Source: Poecilobothrus nobilitatus (lineage: Eukaryota > Arthropoda > Insecta > Diptera > Dolichopodidae). From it: a DNA stretch of 64,000 nucleotides. Under the pieces are notes generated by a model that was not told where the DNA came from, made no database searches, and saw nothing but the letters and a program-made list of their open reading frames with translations. The position numbers and the translations under genes were made by a program. The stretch's first letter is position 1. Each line of letters starts with the position of its first letter. The stretch covers positions 263,163,843 through 263,227,842 of the forward strand of contig OX352774.1 in the NCBI GenBank assembly GCA_947095535.1. Direction: 5' to 3'. Below are positions 51,746-62,809 of this stretch, piece by piece.

Positions 51746-51760
51746 ACAACACACGTTAAT

Positions 51761-53324
51761 GGGAAACAACACAATTAATAATTATTGATTCTAATTCTAT
51801 GTACAGATATTACAATAATAATATACGATGATAAATTATACTCTCTGAATGTGAATGGATATAGCATATATGTATGTTTGTTGTGTATGTGTGTGTGAAT
51901 ATGTAAAATTCTCCACATGGGATGGATAACAATAAAATAGAAAACCCTTGTTTATCAGTTTCTTGGGTAACAGAAATACATAATACAGAATCCATATATG
52001 TATGTAATGTGTTATTTTCCTCTCCATAGCCCATAATTATTCTAAATCCAAAAACAAAAATCCTTTAATAAAAATAAAGGAAAATAAAGAAGTTGTTCTG
52101 TTATTTAAAAAATTTTTTGTTGTATTGTTTTTTAAATTAAAGTACAAGTATGTACACCTACCTATATATACTTAGGTTTTTATTGTTTAATGTTGGTGGT
52201 AAATACTTAGGTAGTTGAATTTAATAAATTTATTTGTATCTATAGGTATTATATTATTCTCGCAACAATTCGTTACAATACTATGATTTTCATTCATACC
52301 AATTACTCATAAAGCATATAGTATTATAGTATCTTATAAATGTGCATATAATCTTTCTTTTTTATTTTGTTACTAGTAGAATACGGGTGAGCATTTTTAT
52401 AGCTCTCACAATTTAAAATAGTGGAAAAGCTTTAATATACATTTTTAAGATTGTTGATTCCATAGCGCTGAATTATTTGCTGAATTTTTAAAGAAAAAAT
52501 AAAAGAATAAAAATAAGCCTTTGTTTTTAATATTTTCTTCAAAATAATATACATACATAGCCTACCATTATTATATTTCGTAGAGTAACCTTAAAGTAGA
52601 AGTAAATAGAACAAAATGTTGCTCAATAATAATGTTGCTATGAAACATATGCATACAATACATATATCGTTATATGTCGTAGCTAAACTGAGAAATATAA
52701 TTAGGTACCTATTTACTATTTTAATTTTATTATTTAGTTTATTTGTATTGATTTAAAAAAATGATTGTAATTTTTGTTTTATGTTACTTTATTTGTGTAT
52801 AAATGATATTATAAATATAATTTTAATGTTTATAATGTAATTTATTAATATTTTGCTTTGCAGATACCCAGGTTCTATCATATTTATATTAAGTAAAATT
52901 TGTGAAACACAATATTTTTCATTTTTACTGTTACATAATATCTTTTAATTTTTTATTAGAAAATTTATAATTCTTTGATTGTTTCAGTTTTTGGACAAAA
53001 TAAACTTTTTTTGGAAAAAATACACTTTTACCATACTTTTATTTTATTATGTTTACATTAGTTATAATGTATTTCAGCAGTGCTTTTGTGCAACTTATGT
53101 GATCAACATTATCTAATAGCATCGTGAATTTTGTATTTCAGTAATCAATATTCTCTTATTATATTTTTGCACCATATAAAAAGTGTTAAAAGAACGTATA
53201 GATTGTATGTATTTTTGATCAGAATTTTTAATTTTATACTTGTAATCTTCAGGATATAAGTCAGTTTAGTCGGTTACTTAGTCTTAAGAATTTGTCATTT
53301 TTAATTGGTTTTCGGTCAATTTTG
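51761..53324. other. AT-rich DNA without recognisable gene
   Basis: The two overlapping minus-strand frames at 51810-52034 cover a TGTGTATGTGTGTGTG-like microsatellite and encode no recognisable protein. Confidence 0.5.
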
Positions 53325-54250
53325 TATTAAGCTGATGATGCACTTTCTGCGACTGTTGGCATATTGAATGATGAACTAGATGCAATTTATTGGGCATTAT
53401 ATTATCTAATGGCCTCAAACTAAATCCTGTTAAGTCACAGGCTATGATGATCTATTCACATAAGATTTATACACGCCTGCTCTTAAAATAAGGTGATGCT
53501 TAATAAAACTCTTACCTGGTCAGATCATATTTCGCAAATCGCGAACAAAACTTACTCTTTTCTTCGCAAACTTTGGAAAATTGCCACTTTAGTTTCTCTC
53601 AACACTAAATGCAGACTTATTAAGACTTTGGTTTTGCCACATTTCTTATATTGTGATGTTGTGTTTTCTTCTATGAGTGTCGTCGAGAAGAATAAACTTA
53701 ACATTATTTTCAATGCATGCACGAGGTATGTCTCTAATTGTTGACGTTTTGATAGGATTTCTGATGTATCTAAATGTATACTAAAATGTACTTTTGATAA
53801 TTATATGAATTTTAAATATCTTTCTTTTCTGTATAGACTAATAAACAATAAATGCCCTACGTATTTATATAGCAAAATTGGTTTTGGCAGATCAGCTAGA
53901 TCTTGTCAAATCAATATACCTTCTCTATGGAATTCTCTACCTATCAATATTAGACGAGCTCAAACACATGGTGAATTTTTCCAGCTTTGCTTTGAATACT
54001 TTAGTAATAAGTAACTCATTTGATTTGCTTTGTGTTAAATTTATGAATTATTTTTGTTTGCTGTTAATATTTTAAATTTGACATTACTATCTTATTATGT
54101 TCTTTTGTATCTCTATTGAAACGTGCGTGAAATATATTTTATTATTAAATTATGTTTGTTAATCAATATCTCCAACATATACCCACTGTATAGACTTACC
54201 GTCTAAGGGTATATTGATAAATGAAATTAAATGAAATAAATTTTAATCCA
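53325..54250 (+). pseudogene. Jockey/I-like LINE, 5'-truncated RT C-terminus with 3' end
   Basis: The reading begins at the catalytic loop, ADD (53331-53339), then ALSATVGILNDELDAIYW. After a frame change near 53405 it continues SNGLKLNPVKSQAMMIYS, then damaged sequence, then VMLNKTLTWSDHI, NKTYSFLRKLWK, TKCRLIKTLVLPHFLYCDVV and NKLNIIFNACTRYV. A single TGA (53742-53744) interrupts, and the same frame goes on RFDRISDVSKCILKC to FKYLSFLYRLINNKCPTYL. SLWNSLPINIRR is followed by FFQLCFEYF and a stop at 54014. A segment before SLWNSLP seems deleted. The 3' UTR ends with AGACTTACCGTCT, ATGAAATTAAATGAAATAAA and a short poly-A at about 54250. This is the usual 5'-truncated form of LINE insertions, inactive. 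Confidence 0.85.
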
Positions 54251-57200
54251 AAAAAAAAAATTTAAATTAAAATTTCATGTAAAATGTTTTCTTATAGTTT
54301 ACCAGATTAACTAAATTCTTTAACAAATGTTTTTTTTTTTATTGATAAGAATTTTTCTTTTTTAAAAATAAGGGGAGACATGATAGGTATAATTATTGTT
54401 TTTCTTTAATTATTTAAATTACATATGATTGGTTTTTTGTTTGAAAAATATCAAAATTAAATATGCTGCTGAATAAGATTGTAAAATTTGTCGTAATTAA
54501 ACTTTAAGTGAACAACAAAATTTTTCAAACTAATAATAATAATCAATCAAGTGAAGTCGATTTTTTTTTTTCTTAATCGATTCATTTCTACATACAAAGT
54601 ATATTATTGTATTTATGATCAATTAAATTGCCTTCCAATGAACTTTTGTTTTTTTTTTTTTTTTTTTTAATTTTATGTAATTTTTTTTTTGTTTTTTCTA
54701 CAATAATTAAATGTTTATTCGGAAACATACATATGTTAAATATGTGAGTAATAAGAAATGTTGCAATATGGTGTATTGATTCTAAAAAAAATCTGTTTTG
54801 TTTTAATGGATTTGGTTCTGTTAAATCTGTTTTTAATTTTTTTTGTCAAATTGTATAAAAGTTAGTGGTTGTTCGTTTGAGGTAGTAAAAAAAAACAAAA
54901 AAAAAATAAAATAAGGAGAAATGAAAAACAAAGTAGGTCATAATATCATATTTTAATCGAAGAAGTCGAATAAGTTTATTTTACCTTTTTTAAAAAGTTT
55001 TTACGTTTACTTTTTTTATAAGTCCTTTTGCCTTTTTATATATGTATATAGTATATACACGCATACTTATAATAAAAAAAAGTCTTATAGAATTGTTTCA
55101 ATTCCTTTAATTTTTTATTTGTTTACAGTTTATTTACAAATGATTATACCTTTTAAGATATAACATGAAAATACCTATTTGCATAAGCATAATATTATAT
55201 AGAAAATTTTTAGTCCTACAATTATATGGTATAGGAGGCAAATAGACGTCGGAAGTAAAACTAAACTAAAAGTAGTTTGAAATTGTTAAACCTCTCATTA
55301 TATCAAAATAAATTTTATATTATAAGGTTTGCAAAAACTTTTCTATTTTTTAACATTTTATTGTTATAGTTATATTAGATGAAGAAATTTCTTTTTTCAA
55401 TTTTTCATTAAATGGCCGAATATAATAGAATTTATAGGTTACCTACGGTTAATATTTCATCATTGTGAGAATTCATCTTTTACATATAATATATAATTTG
55501 TTTATATTATATACTATCTAACAATATCTAATATTCTTTCGATATGGTATCTATACATAAATACTGATAAGCAAGAAGGAGAACATAAATTCTGGGCAAA
55601 TGTTTTTTTTTTTTTTGATATCCATTTTTGTTAGTAAAACTGATTGTTGTTTTTAATTGATTTCATGAATTTTAGCTAATTTATCAAAAAGACATTTGTA
55701 AAAAGTCGTGGAAGGTTTATTAACCTCTGAATTTAATTAATTTTACACAAAAATAATTTGTAAATTTTTTTTTTTACATTTTTACACGTAGATGCAAAAC
55801 GCAATAAAAAATTAAAATTGCAATAATAACAAAACTTTAAAATTTTCTGATTATTTTAATTTTTTTAATCAATATTTTTAATTTTTATTTTTGTTACTTA
55901 TTTTTTGAAATATTGATTTATTTAAATCGCTTCTTTATCAGATGACAACAAATTAAAAAAAATAAAAATAAAAATTAAAACAAAAACTAAATAATTATTT
56001 TCCTTTGTTTCCAACATTTATTCCCATTAATTGTTGTGTATAGAATTGTGTTTTCTTTGTTGCAAGCATAACCTACATAATATGTACATGTTGTTTGCTC
56101 AGTTAGATTATGTTCTAAGCGACATTTTCATTTTATAGTTTTAATTTAATATGTACATATATACTTTACGTCAAAAACTTCTAAATTTTTGAAAAACCTA
56201 CTTTTTTTTTAGCCAATATTAAAATGAAGAACAGTTTCAGTATATTATGTATAATATATTAATATACTTCTTGTATTTTATCTTATTGTTAGTTTTTGTC
56301 TGAATATTTTTATCTAAGGTTCTAAGTTTGAATATTTTTACCTATAATATTCTAGGATATTATTGTTCATAATACCTATAGAATTTTAATTTTCAGGTAG
56401 TTTGGTAAATTGTAACCCAATGTTTTTTGTTAACAAAATTCATATTAAAGTTTTTTTTTTTTTATCTAAGGGATTCTATCTACTATCTAGCAATATCTTG
56501 AACATGAACAAAATTAGATCTTACATGTGGTAACTTTTGATTTCTCCATTTAATTTTCTTGAATAATACCGTTTTGGCGTATAAATCATATTAAACGCAC
56601 ATATTATGTTGATATACATATAAAGTAAAATAATTGTTGTGCATTCGCTCCTTTTTTAATGTTGCTAATCTTTTTTTTTTTGTTTATCGAATTTGACGTT
56701 GCCCAAAAAAAAATTAATACAAGGTCAATTCGGTTATCTTTTTACAATAAGTTGTTTATTTAAAAAAAAAGTTATAATGCAGGGGCATGAACGATAAGTT
56801 TTAATTTTCTTTTTTTCTCAAAACAATTAAATTCTTTTTAAGTGCACGTGTCCTGATATATTATTACATTAACTAGTTCATTATAAACGTACTTATATAT
56901 AGATTAATATCTATAGAAATAGATTAACATTTATATGTATTATGTAAATCTTTATCTGGCTATATGAGAACAAAGTAAAATTTACATTTTTTATTTAATT
57001 GATATGGGCTCGTATATACACGCGATTTTTAATTATATACCCTTTATTTGAATAATGAAAGTAATTTAAGATGATTATCAATATTAGTGAATCTTCTTTA
57101 GTAAATGATAGTAACCTGTTTCTGTACAAAAAAAAAAAAAATTATAAATATAACTTGAATGTTGTATTATATATAATTCTACCACGATTTACATATCTAC

Positions 57201-59099
57201 ATATACAATTGGTACATCATATATATGTATATACATATATAAAATAAACTTAAGTAAATTATGCGCAAAAGAAAACTAAGGAGGAATTTATGTCAATTAC
57301 CTTCAGAAAAAAAATTAAATAAGGAGTGTTGAATTTAAAATTCAAGGTCAAATTTAATATTTCCCTTTTATGTATAAAAGAAAAGGAATATTTTAAATAA
57401 TAAATTAATGATTTTAATTGTTTAACAACATTTATTTCGTATATAAAGGTATTTTTATAATAAATTGCTTAAATTATTTATACTTTGTATTTGTTTGTAT
57501 ATATATTCGTTAGTTAAATAAATTTTTTTCACTTTTATTTGGTTTCATAAATTAAAAAGTTAGAACTATACTCATTTTTAACTTAAGAACTAAAATTTTA
57601 ACTTTACTCTCGGCAATTAAAATTAATAGGATTACAGTATTAAATTATACCAATTTTGCTGTAAGAAAAAAAATTTCCACTTTAAGTGCAAATTTCTTTT
57701 TTTATATATATAAGTATTTTATATTTTAGTGAATGCTTTTGTATTTATGTATTTGTTAATTTGTTATATTGAACTATTATATTAAAATTATGAAACTATA
57801 TGAAATTATATTAAAATTGTTATATAATTATACATATATATATATGTATATTATTCTTTAAAAATTTTTCAGGCAGGCTACAAGACAACTATACAAAAAA
57901 CCTATGTATATTTATAATACCCTTTCAATCAGAGAAAACTTTTAAAAATAAGGTTCAGTTAATTCTTAAAGTTTCTTATAGTTAAAAACGAAAAATTGCT
58001 CTAAATAAAAAAATGCTTGCAACTAAAAAGGAACCCTTGCATTTAAGAAGAAAATGCTTGCACTTAATTTGGAAATACTATTTCTTAAAGTAAAAAAGAT
58101 ATTTATAATGATATTTTAATATTACAATAATATTTTCTTTTAAATTTGGAAATTTTTTTACTTTCTTTACTAAAAACAAATAATTAAAAAACAAAATATT
58201 TTTATAACATCAGTAAATTTTGGGATAGGTAATATGAAACAAAAAGAAGTGAGATCTACTGAAATTATTTTTAAAACCTATGGAAAAAAATTACAAAAAT
58301 TTCGCAAAAACAAAAACCTTTAAGATATAGGTATATACTGGTTGCATTCAATTTAATGTATGTAATTGAAAACTTATATGATTAAGTTGGTTAGATACAT
58401 TATTTTGTTTTAATTAAAATCAGAACTTTAGACTTTTTAATTATTATAAGTTTTTAAAAAAATAAAATAATTAATTTTTATTTTTTCTTAAACAATATTG
58501 TGGCCTTCGAAATCACATTTCATATTCTAAATCAAGCTTTTCTTTGTACTACAAATGAGAAAAAAACATATTAAAAAATACGGAAATACCATATTTTTAT
58601 CTTAAAAATTGCTACTAACTGAAATTTTATCTTAATAAAAATTAAAAAAAAAACAAAAACTTTTTTTATTCTCATTATTTTTCTAATCGTTGTTTCAGAT
58701 GATGATTTTTCATCACTGCCTACCAAACTAAGATAAAAAATTTACAAAAAAAAAAAGCAAAATAAGAAAATTATCGACATTTGCCCAGCAGAAAATTTGC
58801 AAACAAAATAAAATCAAAATAATTTTCATTTTTCCTCTCTTTCATTTCATTTCTCTATACATACCCTACCTATTAATAAGTAAACATTTTCATCATTCAT
58901 TTAATTGTATATTTTGCTTTTACAATTTTATGAAATTCCTAAATTATAAATGTAAAAGCAAAAAAAAAAAAAAAAATTCACTACATAACATCTGCACTTA
59001 AAAATTCATAACTAAGTACATGTGTACTTAAAATATATACTCAGTTATATACATTAAACAAAACTTAGGTGCATTGTACTTTGTCCTATTAGCGCACTC
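54251..59099. other. AT-rich DNA without recognisable gene
   Basis: Poly-T and poly-A tracts and TA repeats throughout. No protein-like frame or known repeat was recognised. Confidence 0.5.
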
Positions 59100-59440
59100 A
59101 AAAAAAAAAAATATAAAAACTCAATAAAAAACTATAAGTGACGTAGCAAAACACACAGCACACAAACAAATACAACACAGCACAGCACAGTACAATTAAG
59201 TCAATTCTTGCTCGAGTCATAATCGTTTTTTTTTTTGTTATTGTTTTCATGCTAGCGATGCCGCTGTTCGTTATATATTTTTAAACAATACTGAATGTAC
59301 ATAAACAATGACAACAAGCGATTCGCTTTATGAATTTTAATATGATGAGTTTTGTTTTAATCGCATTTTGTTCTGTTGTTGCTGATGTACTGGGATTTTA
59401 CTTGTTTGCTTGGTACCATGGATTTCTTAGATATTTCTGG
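59100..59440. other. Compositionally distinct patch
   Basis: It has TATAAAAA at 59112, GTGACGTAGC at about 59138 (a CRE-like half site), ACAGCACA repeats, CTTGCTCGAGTCATAATCG at about 59207 and GCTAGCGATGCCGCTGTTCG at about 59251. This is richer in mixed sequence than the surrounding kilobases. It could be a promoter, enhancer or non-coding exon of either strand. No frame is coding. Confidence 0.3.
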
Positions 59441-61584
59441 TATGATTCATTCAAAAAAAAATAAAAAGAAAAACAGGAGAAAAAGAGAAAAACAAAAATA
59501 TTTCCGTATTTAGAAATTGTTTGGAAAGAAAAATCATAAAATATTATAAGAAACTACAAAACTCTGTTTATCTTCAACAAATTAAAAATTTTACCACTGA
59601 CTTTTTCATTATATTTATATATGTACATCTATGCAAAATGATTTAATTACAGTATTTATCTTGATCAATACTTTTCAGCTTCAAGTACAACTATTACGGT
59701 CCCAGTTTTCAGTACAACTATATTATGTATATAATACGCTTTCTACTGTTAGATATATCTGCAGTCTATAAGCTGTTTACCTTATGGAAATAAGCTAATT
59801 TTTATAGATCAAACATTACTTAGGTAAATCGATTCAGTTTCCATTAAAAAATATCGAACTATCGAGCTGCAGCTTCTAAACAAATAATTTTACGGGAAAG
59901 TTTGAAATTTTGTAGAAGGTTTGTAGTCTTCAGCCATTCTTCATATACTATGTAGAATTATTGTAAACAAATTGTTAAAGATTTCATACGTTTTGTTTTA
60001 TTTGTTCAGAACGATGATAGTTAAAGATGATATAATACTTCTTTATAAGTTTGAACGTTGCCTATTTAAGTGACAGGTTGTAAGATATCGATAAAAATAA
60101 ATACAAATTAGTAAAGAAATCAGCATGATACAAATATCTAAACATTTTAATTTTTTTACAGTTACAACAATATATCGATAGGAATTTTTATTAATAGTAT
60201 ATATGCAATTTAAGATGTAATTTACGATTACAATACTTTCTTTATATTCGAAATATTAAAAAATTAAAAAAGGAAGAAATGACAAACAAAGAAGTAGGTA
60301 GTTATTATTTTAAAGACAGAGATGAGTTGTCTTTTGTTCAAAAATTTTTGTTTGTTTTATTTTCTTTTCCTGAATATGAACTTCTTTAAAATTAATCTGA
60401 AAAAAATTATGATGAGTTTCAGTCTCCTGAAGTCTATTGCACCATTTTTTCTTATTTTTTGTTCTTTTTCTGAATAGTTTTAAAGAGTTTTTAAAATATG
60501 TATGTGCATATATACCTACATACATACTTTAGTTGGATTTTTTATTAAATATTATTAAAATATAAATTTAAGTAGGAATAATTTTTTTTACAAATAAATT
60601 AAGGAAGTTAAATTTAATTTAAACATAAAATACGATAACTTTGTATAATCAACAACATTTTATAAGGTATTTGAATAAATTACTAAAAACGAACACTTAT
60701 AACTTTTAGATACAATAAATTAGAAAAAAATGCTAGATTATTTTAACATTATAAAATTGACACCCTTCTGATGATCAAATAAAATAAAGCTAATTTAAAA
60801 CTAACATCTTGGCTATATTCGTTGAACGACGGTGTCTTACGTTTGTCGAAGGTGTCTTTTATATTCGATGTCTACGACGTTTTGAAATGTCAAAAACTTG
60901 AACATGACGCATTTGAAATTTGTTGTGATTACTCGCAAGGTGATTACTGGTAGAACAAAAAATTATAACAATTTTTATATAAATGGATGTTACTTACCAA
61001 CTACAACATATCAGTACTTTGTTTCTAAATTATGTTCGTTCTTTTTCTTTTAAACTAATAAACAAAATGTCTCAGATAAAATATGACATTCCCAAGCATC
61101 ATGCATCCTGAGTACAGTAACATAATAAAGTGGTATAATTTGTTACTAACGTCAACCGCACTTTGGCACGTTGAGGATATATGTTGAGGGTATATGATTT
61201 GTATATGTTTCCATTGGATTAATAATTATTTGGTATTTCAAACCGTTATCTGCAATTATCTGCAAAGAGCCAATTAAGAAGATTATCATCATATCAAAAT
61301 ATATTGCAATAAAATTAAAAAGTGGAAGAGTAACAAGCTCTTAAGAAGAGTAACAAGAAAAGAAAACAATATAGAATGTTGAGCAAGAGAAATTTGAGAA
61401 ATAAGAATGTCTTTAACTATATGTGTTGCTCATATATATAGTTAATTATGCCCTAATGACAATTAAAATGGACGGCACACGAATTATGTTTCCACACAGA
61501 AAACAATTACACTGACATTATATACCTCTTGAAATCTGTATAAGTATACTATTTATATACTATAACTATATAATAAGTATACTA
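59441..61584. other. AT-rich DNA with a word repeat at 60830-60910
   Basis: TTCGTTGAACGACGGTGTCT, ACGTTTGTCGAAGGTGTCTT and TATATTCGATGTCTACGACG are three loosely repeated words of about 24 bp, similar in style to the other cryptic repeats. The minus-strand frame 60310-60525 is K/N/F/H-rich and unsupported. Nothing else was recognised. Confidence 0.45.
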
Positions 61585-61775
61585 TTTATTTTTTTTTTTA
61601 GTGCATTTCTATGCCACATAAATGTGAACAGGAAATTACACAGCCTTTCCTTTACAGGCGTGACTGTAAATGTCGTAAGGGGGAATAACTCATACGAAAT
61701 ACGGTTTCGAACCCACACTTCCTCGGTGTTTACAGCGTATTTTATACGCTTTTACCCACTAGGCCACCGAGGCAG
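61585..61775 (-). mobile_element. tRNA-derived SINE, subfamily B, copy 4
   Basis: On the minus strand: head GCCTCGGTGGCCTAGTGGG, A-box region (61766-61747), CACCGAGGAAGTG, B box GGGTTCGAAACC (61714-61703), then CCCCCTTACGAC, ATTTACAGTCACGCCTG, AAAGGCTGTGTAATTTCCTG and an A-rich end (61589-61600). The tail matches copy 1 at 17.5 kb, not copies 2 and 3. Confidence 0.75.
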
Positions 61776-61984
61776 ATAAATTAATGATATGGATAATGAA
61801 TTTAGAATGTATAAATCATTGGATATTTAAAATCAAATTTTAATAAGTTAAACAATTTGATGATATTTTACTTTTGATTACTTTTTTTGAAGTATCAGAA
61901 ATGAGATTAATTTTAAGAGGTGGAATAGGTGAATATTAGGTTAATTTTATTTTCGTTAACTTAAAATGCGACAGCAACGTAAGT

Positions 61985-62090
61985 TATCTGTAAATCTATT
62001 AAATTTTTTTTTGGAGTTAACAAACCTCCATAATAATTCAGGATTATTATGGAGGTTAGAAACAGCAATTTGAAAGTGTATTATTATAGG
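61985..62090 (-). pseudogene. Trace of LINE ORF2 (linker before RT)
   Basis: The minus-strand frame contains NLHNNPELLWRFVNSKKK, which resembles the 'NP..FW.FVNSKR' segment between endonuclease and reverse transcriptase in jockey-like elements. Neighbouring sequence on both sides does not continue recognisably, although 62500-62660 (minus: LMNAGLNEVLFLISRN) may be another piece. It is short, so assignment is tentative. Confidence 0.4.
62023..62057. repeat. Perfect 15-bp inverted repeat
   Basis: AACCTCCATAATAAT (62023-62037) and its exact complement (62043-62057) flank TCAGG. It coincides with the codons for NLHNNPELLWRF in the LINE trace, so it could be chance, or a templated inversion copied from one arm to the other. 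Confidence 0.9.
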
Positions 62091-62809
62091 AATCATTAAA
62101 AAATGATTTGTATGAGTTGTGCAAATGAATAAGATCAAATATGATGATTTTTCTAAATATAATTAAGATACAATTGACAGGAATACATTTTGTTAGGAAC
62201 GAGAGGTATGGTATGTAAAATATTTCTAGCCGTTAAATTTCTAAAAATGAGGAATAGAAAGTGATTTAAACAAAATAATTTGCTTTATAAAAATTGTATC
62301 GAAGAGAAGTAGACTTTTTAATTTAGATTTAAAGTTAAATTTAGAATTATTAAGATTATTAAAACAGTTACGGCAGTTAATCTGTGCCCGAAAATGGAAT
62401 AAATATTTACTAAAGGGGTACGCGAATTGTTAAAATTATAAAATTGATCCGATCTGTTGTAAAAATTAGGTCTAACTGTTCACCTTGGTAATTTAAAATA
62501 TTTGAACTTGCTGGAGAAGGGTTTTGGAGTTGTTATCAAAGTTTTGTGCACATTAATATTAAAATTATGCTATCCAATGTTGTACGGTTTAATTGCGAGA
62601 TATTAAAAATAAAACTTCATTTAGTCCGGCATTCATAAGCGTAATCCAGGAGTTAAAAGGTAAAAACAATGGTATTACGAGAAATATACCTAAAAATATT
62701 TTTTTCAGAATACTCTGGTAGGAGAATTTCAATACAATCAAGTGTTTCATAGATCATGTTTAAAATAAAATTTCACAAAATTTGACTACCTAGAAGGTGA
62801 TTTTTTAAG
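62091..62809. other. Decayed, unassigned sequence
   Basis: Moderately AT-rich and less simple than most of the window. Possible LINE-derived phrases on the minus strand at 62500-62660 are too broken for a call. Confidence 0.4.

Noticed and set aside
51810..52034. Two overlapping minus-strand frames
   Set aside because: They overlap in different frames over a TG/TA microsatellite, and the products are unlike any known protein.
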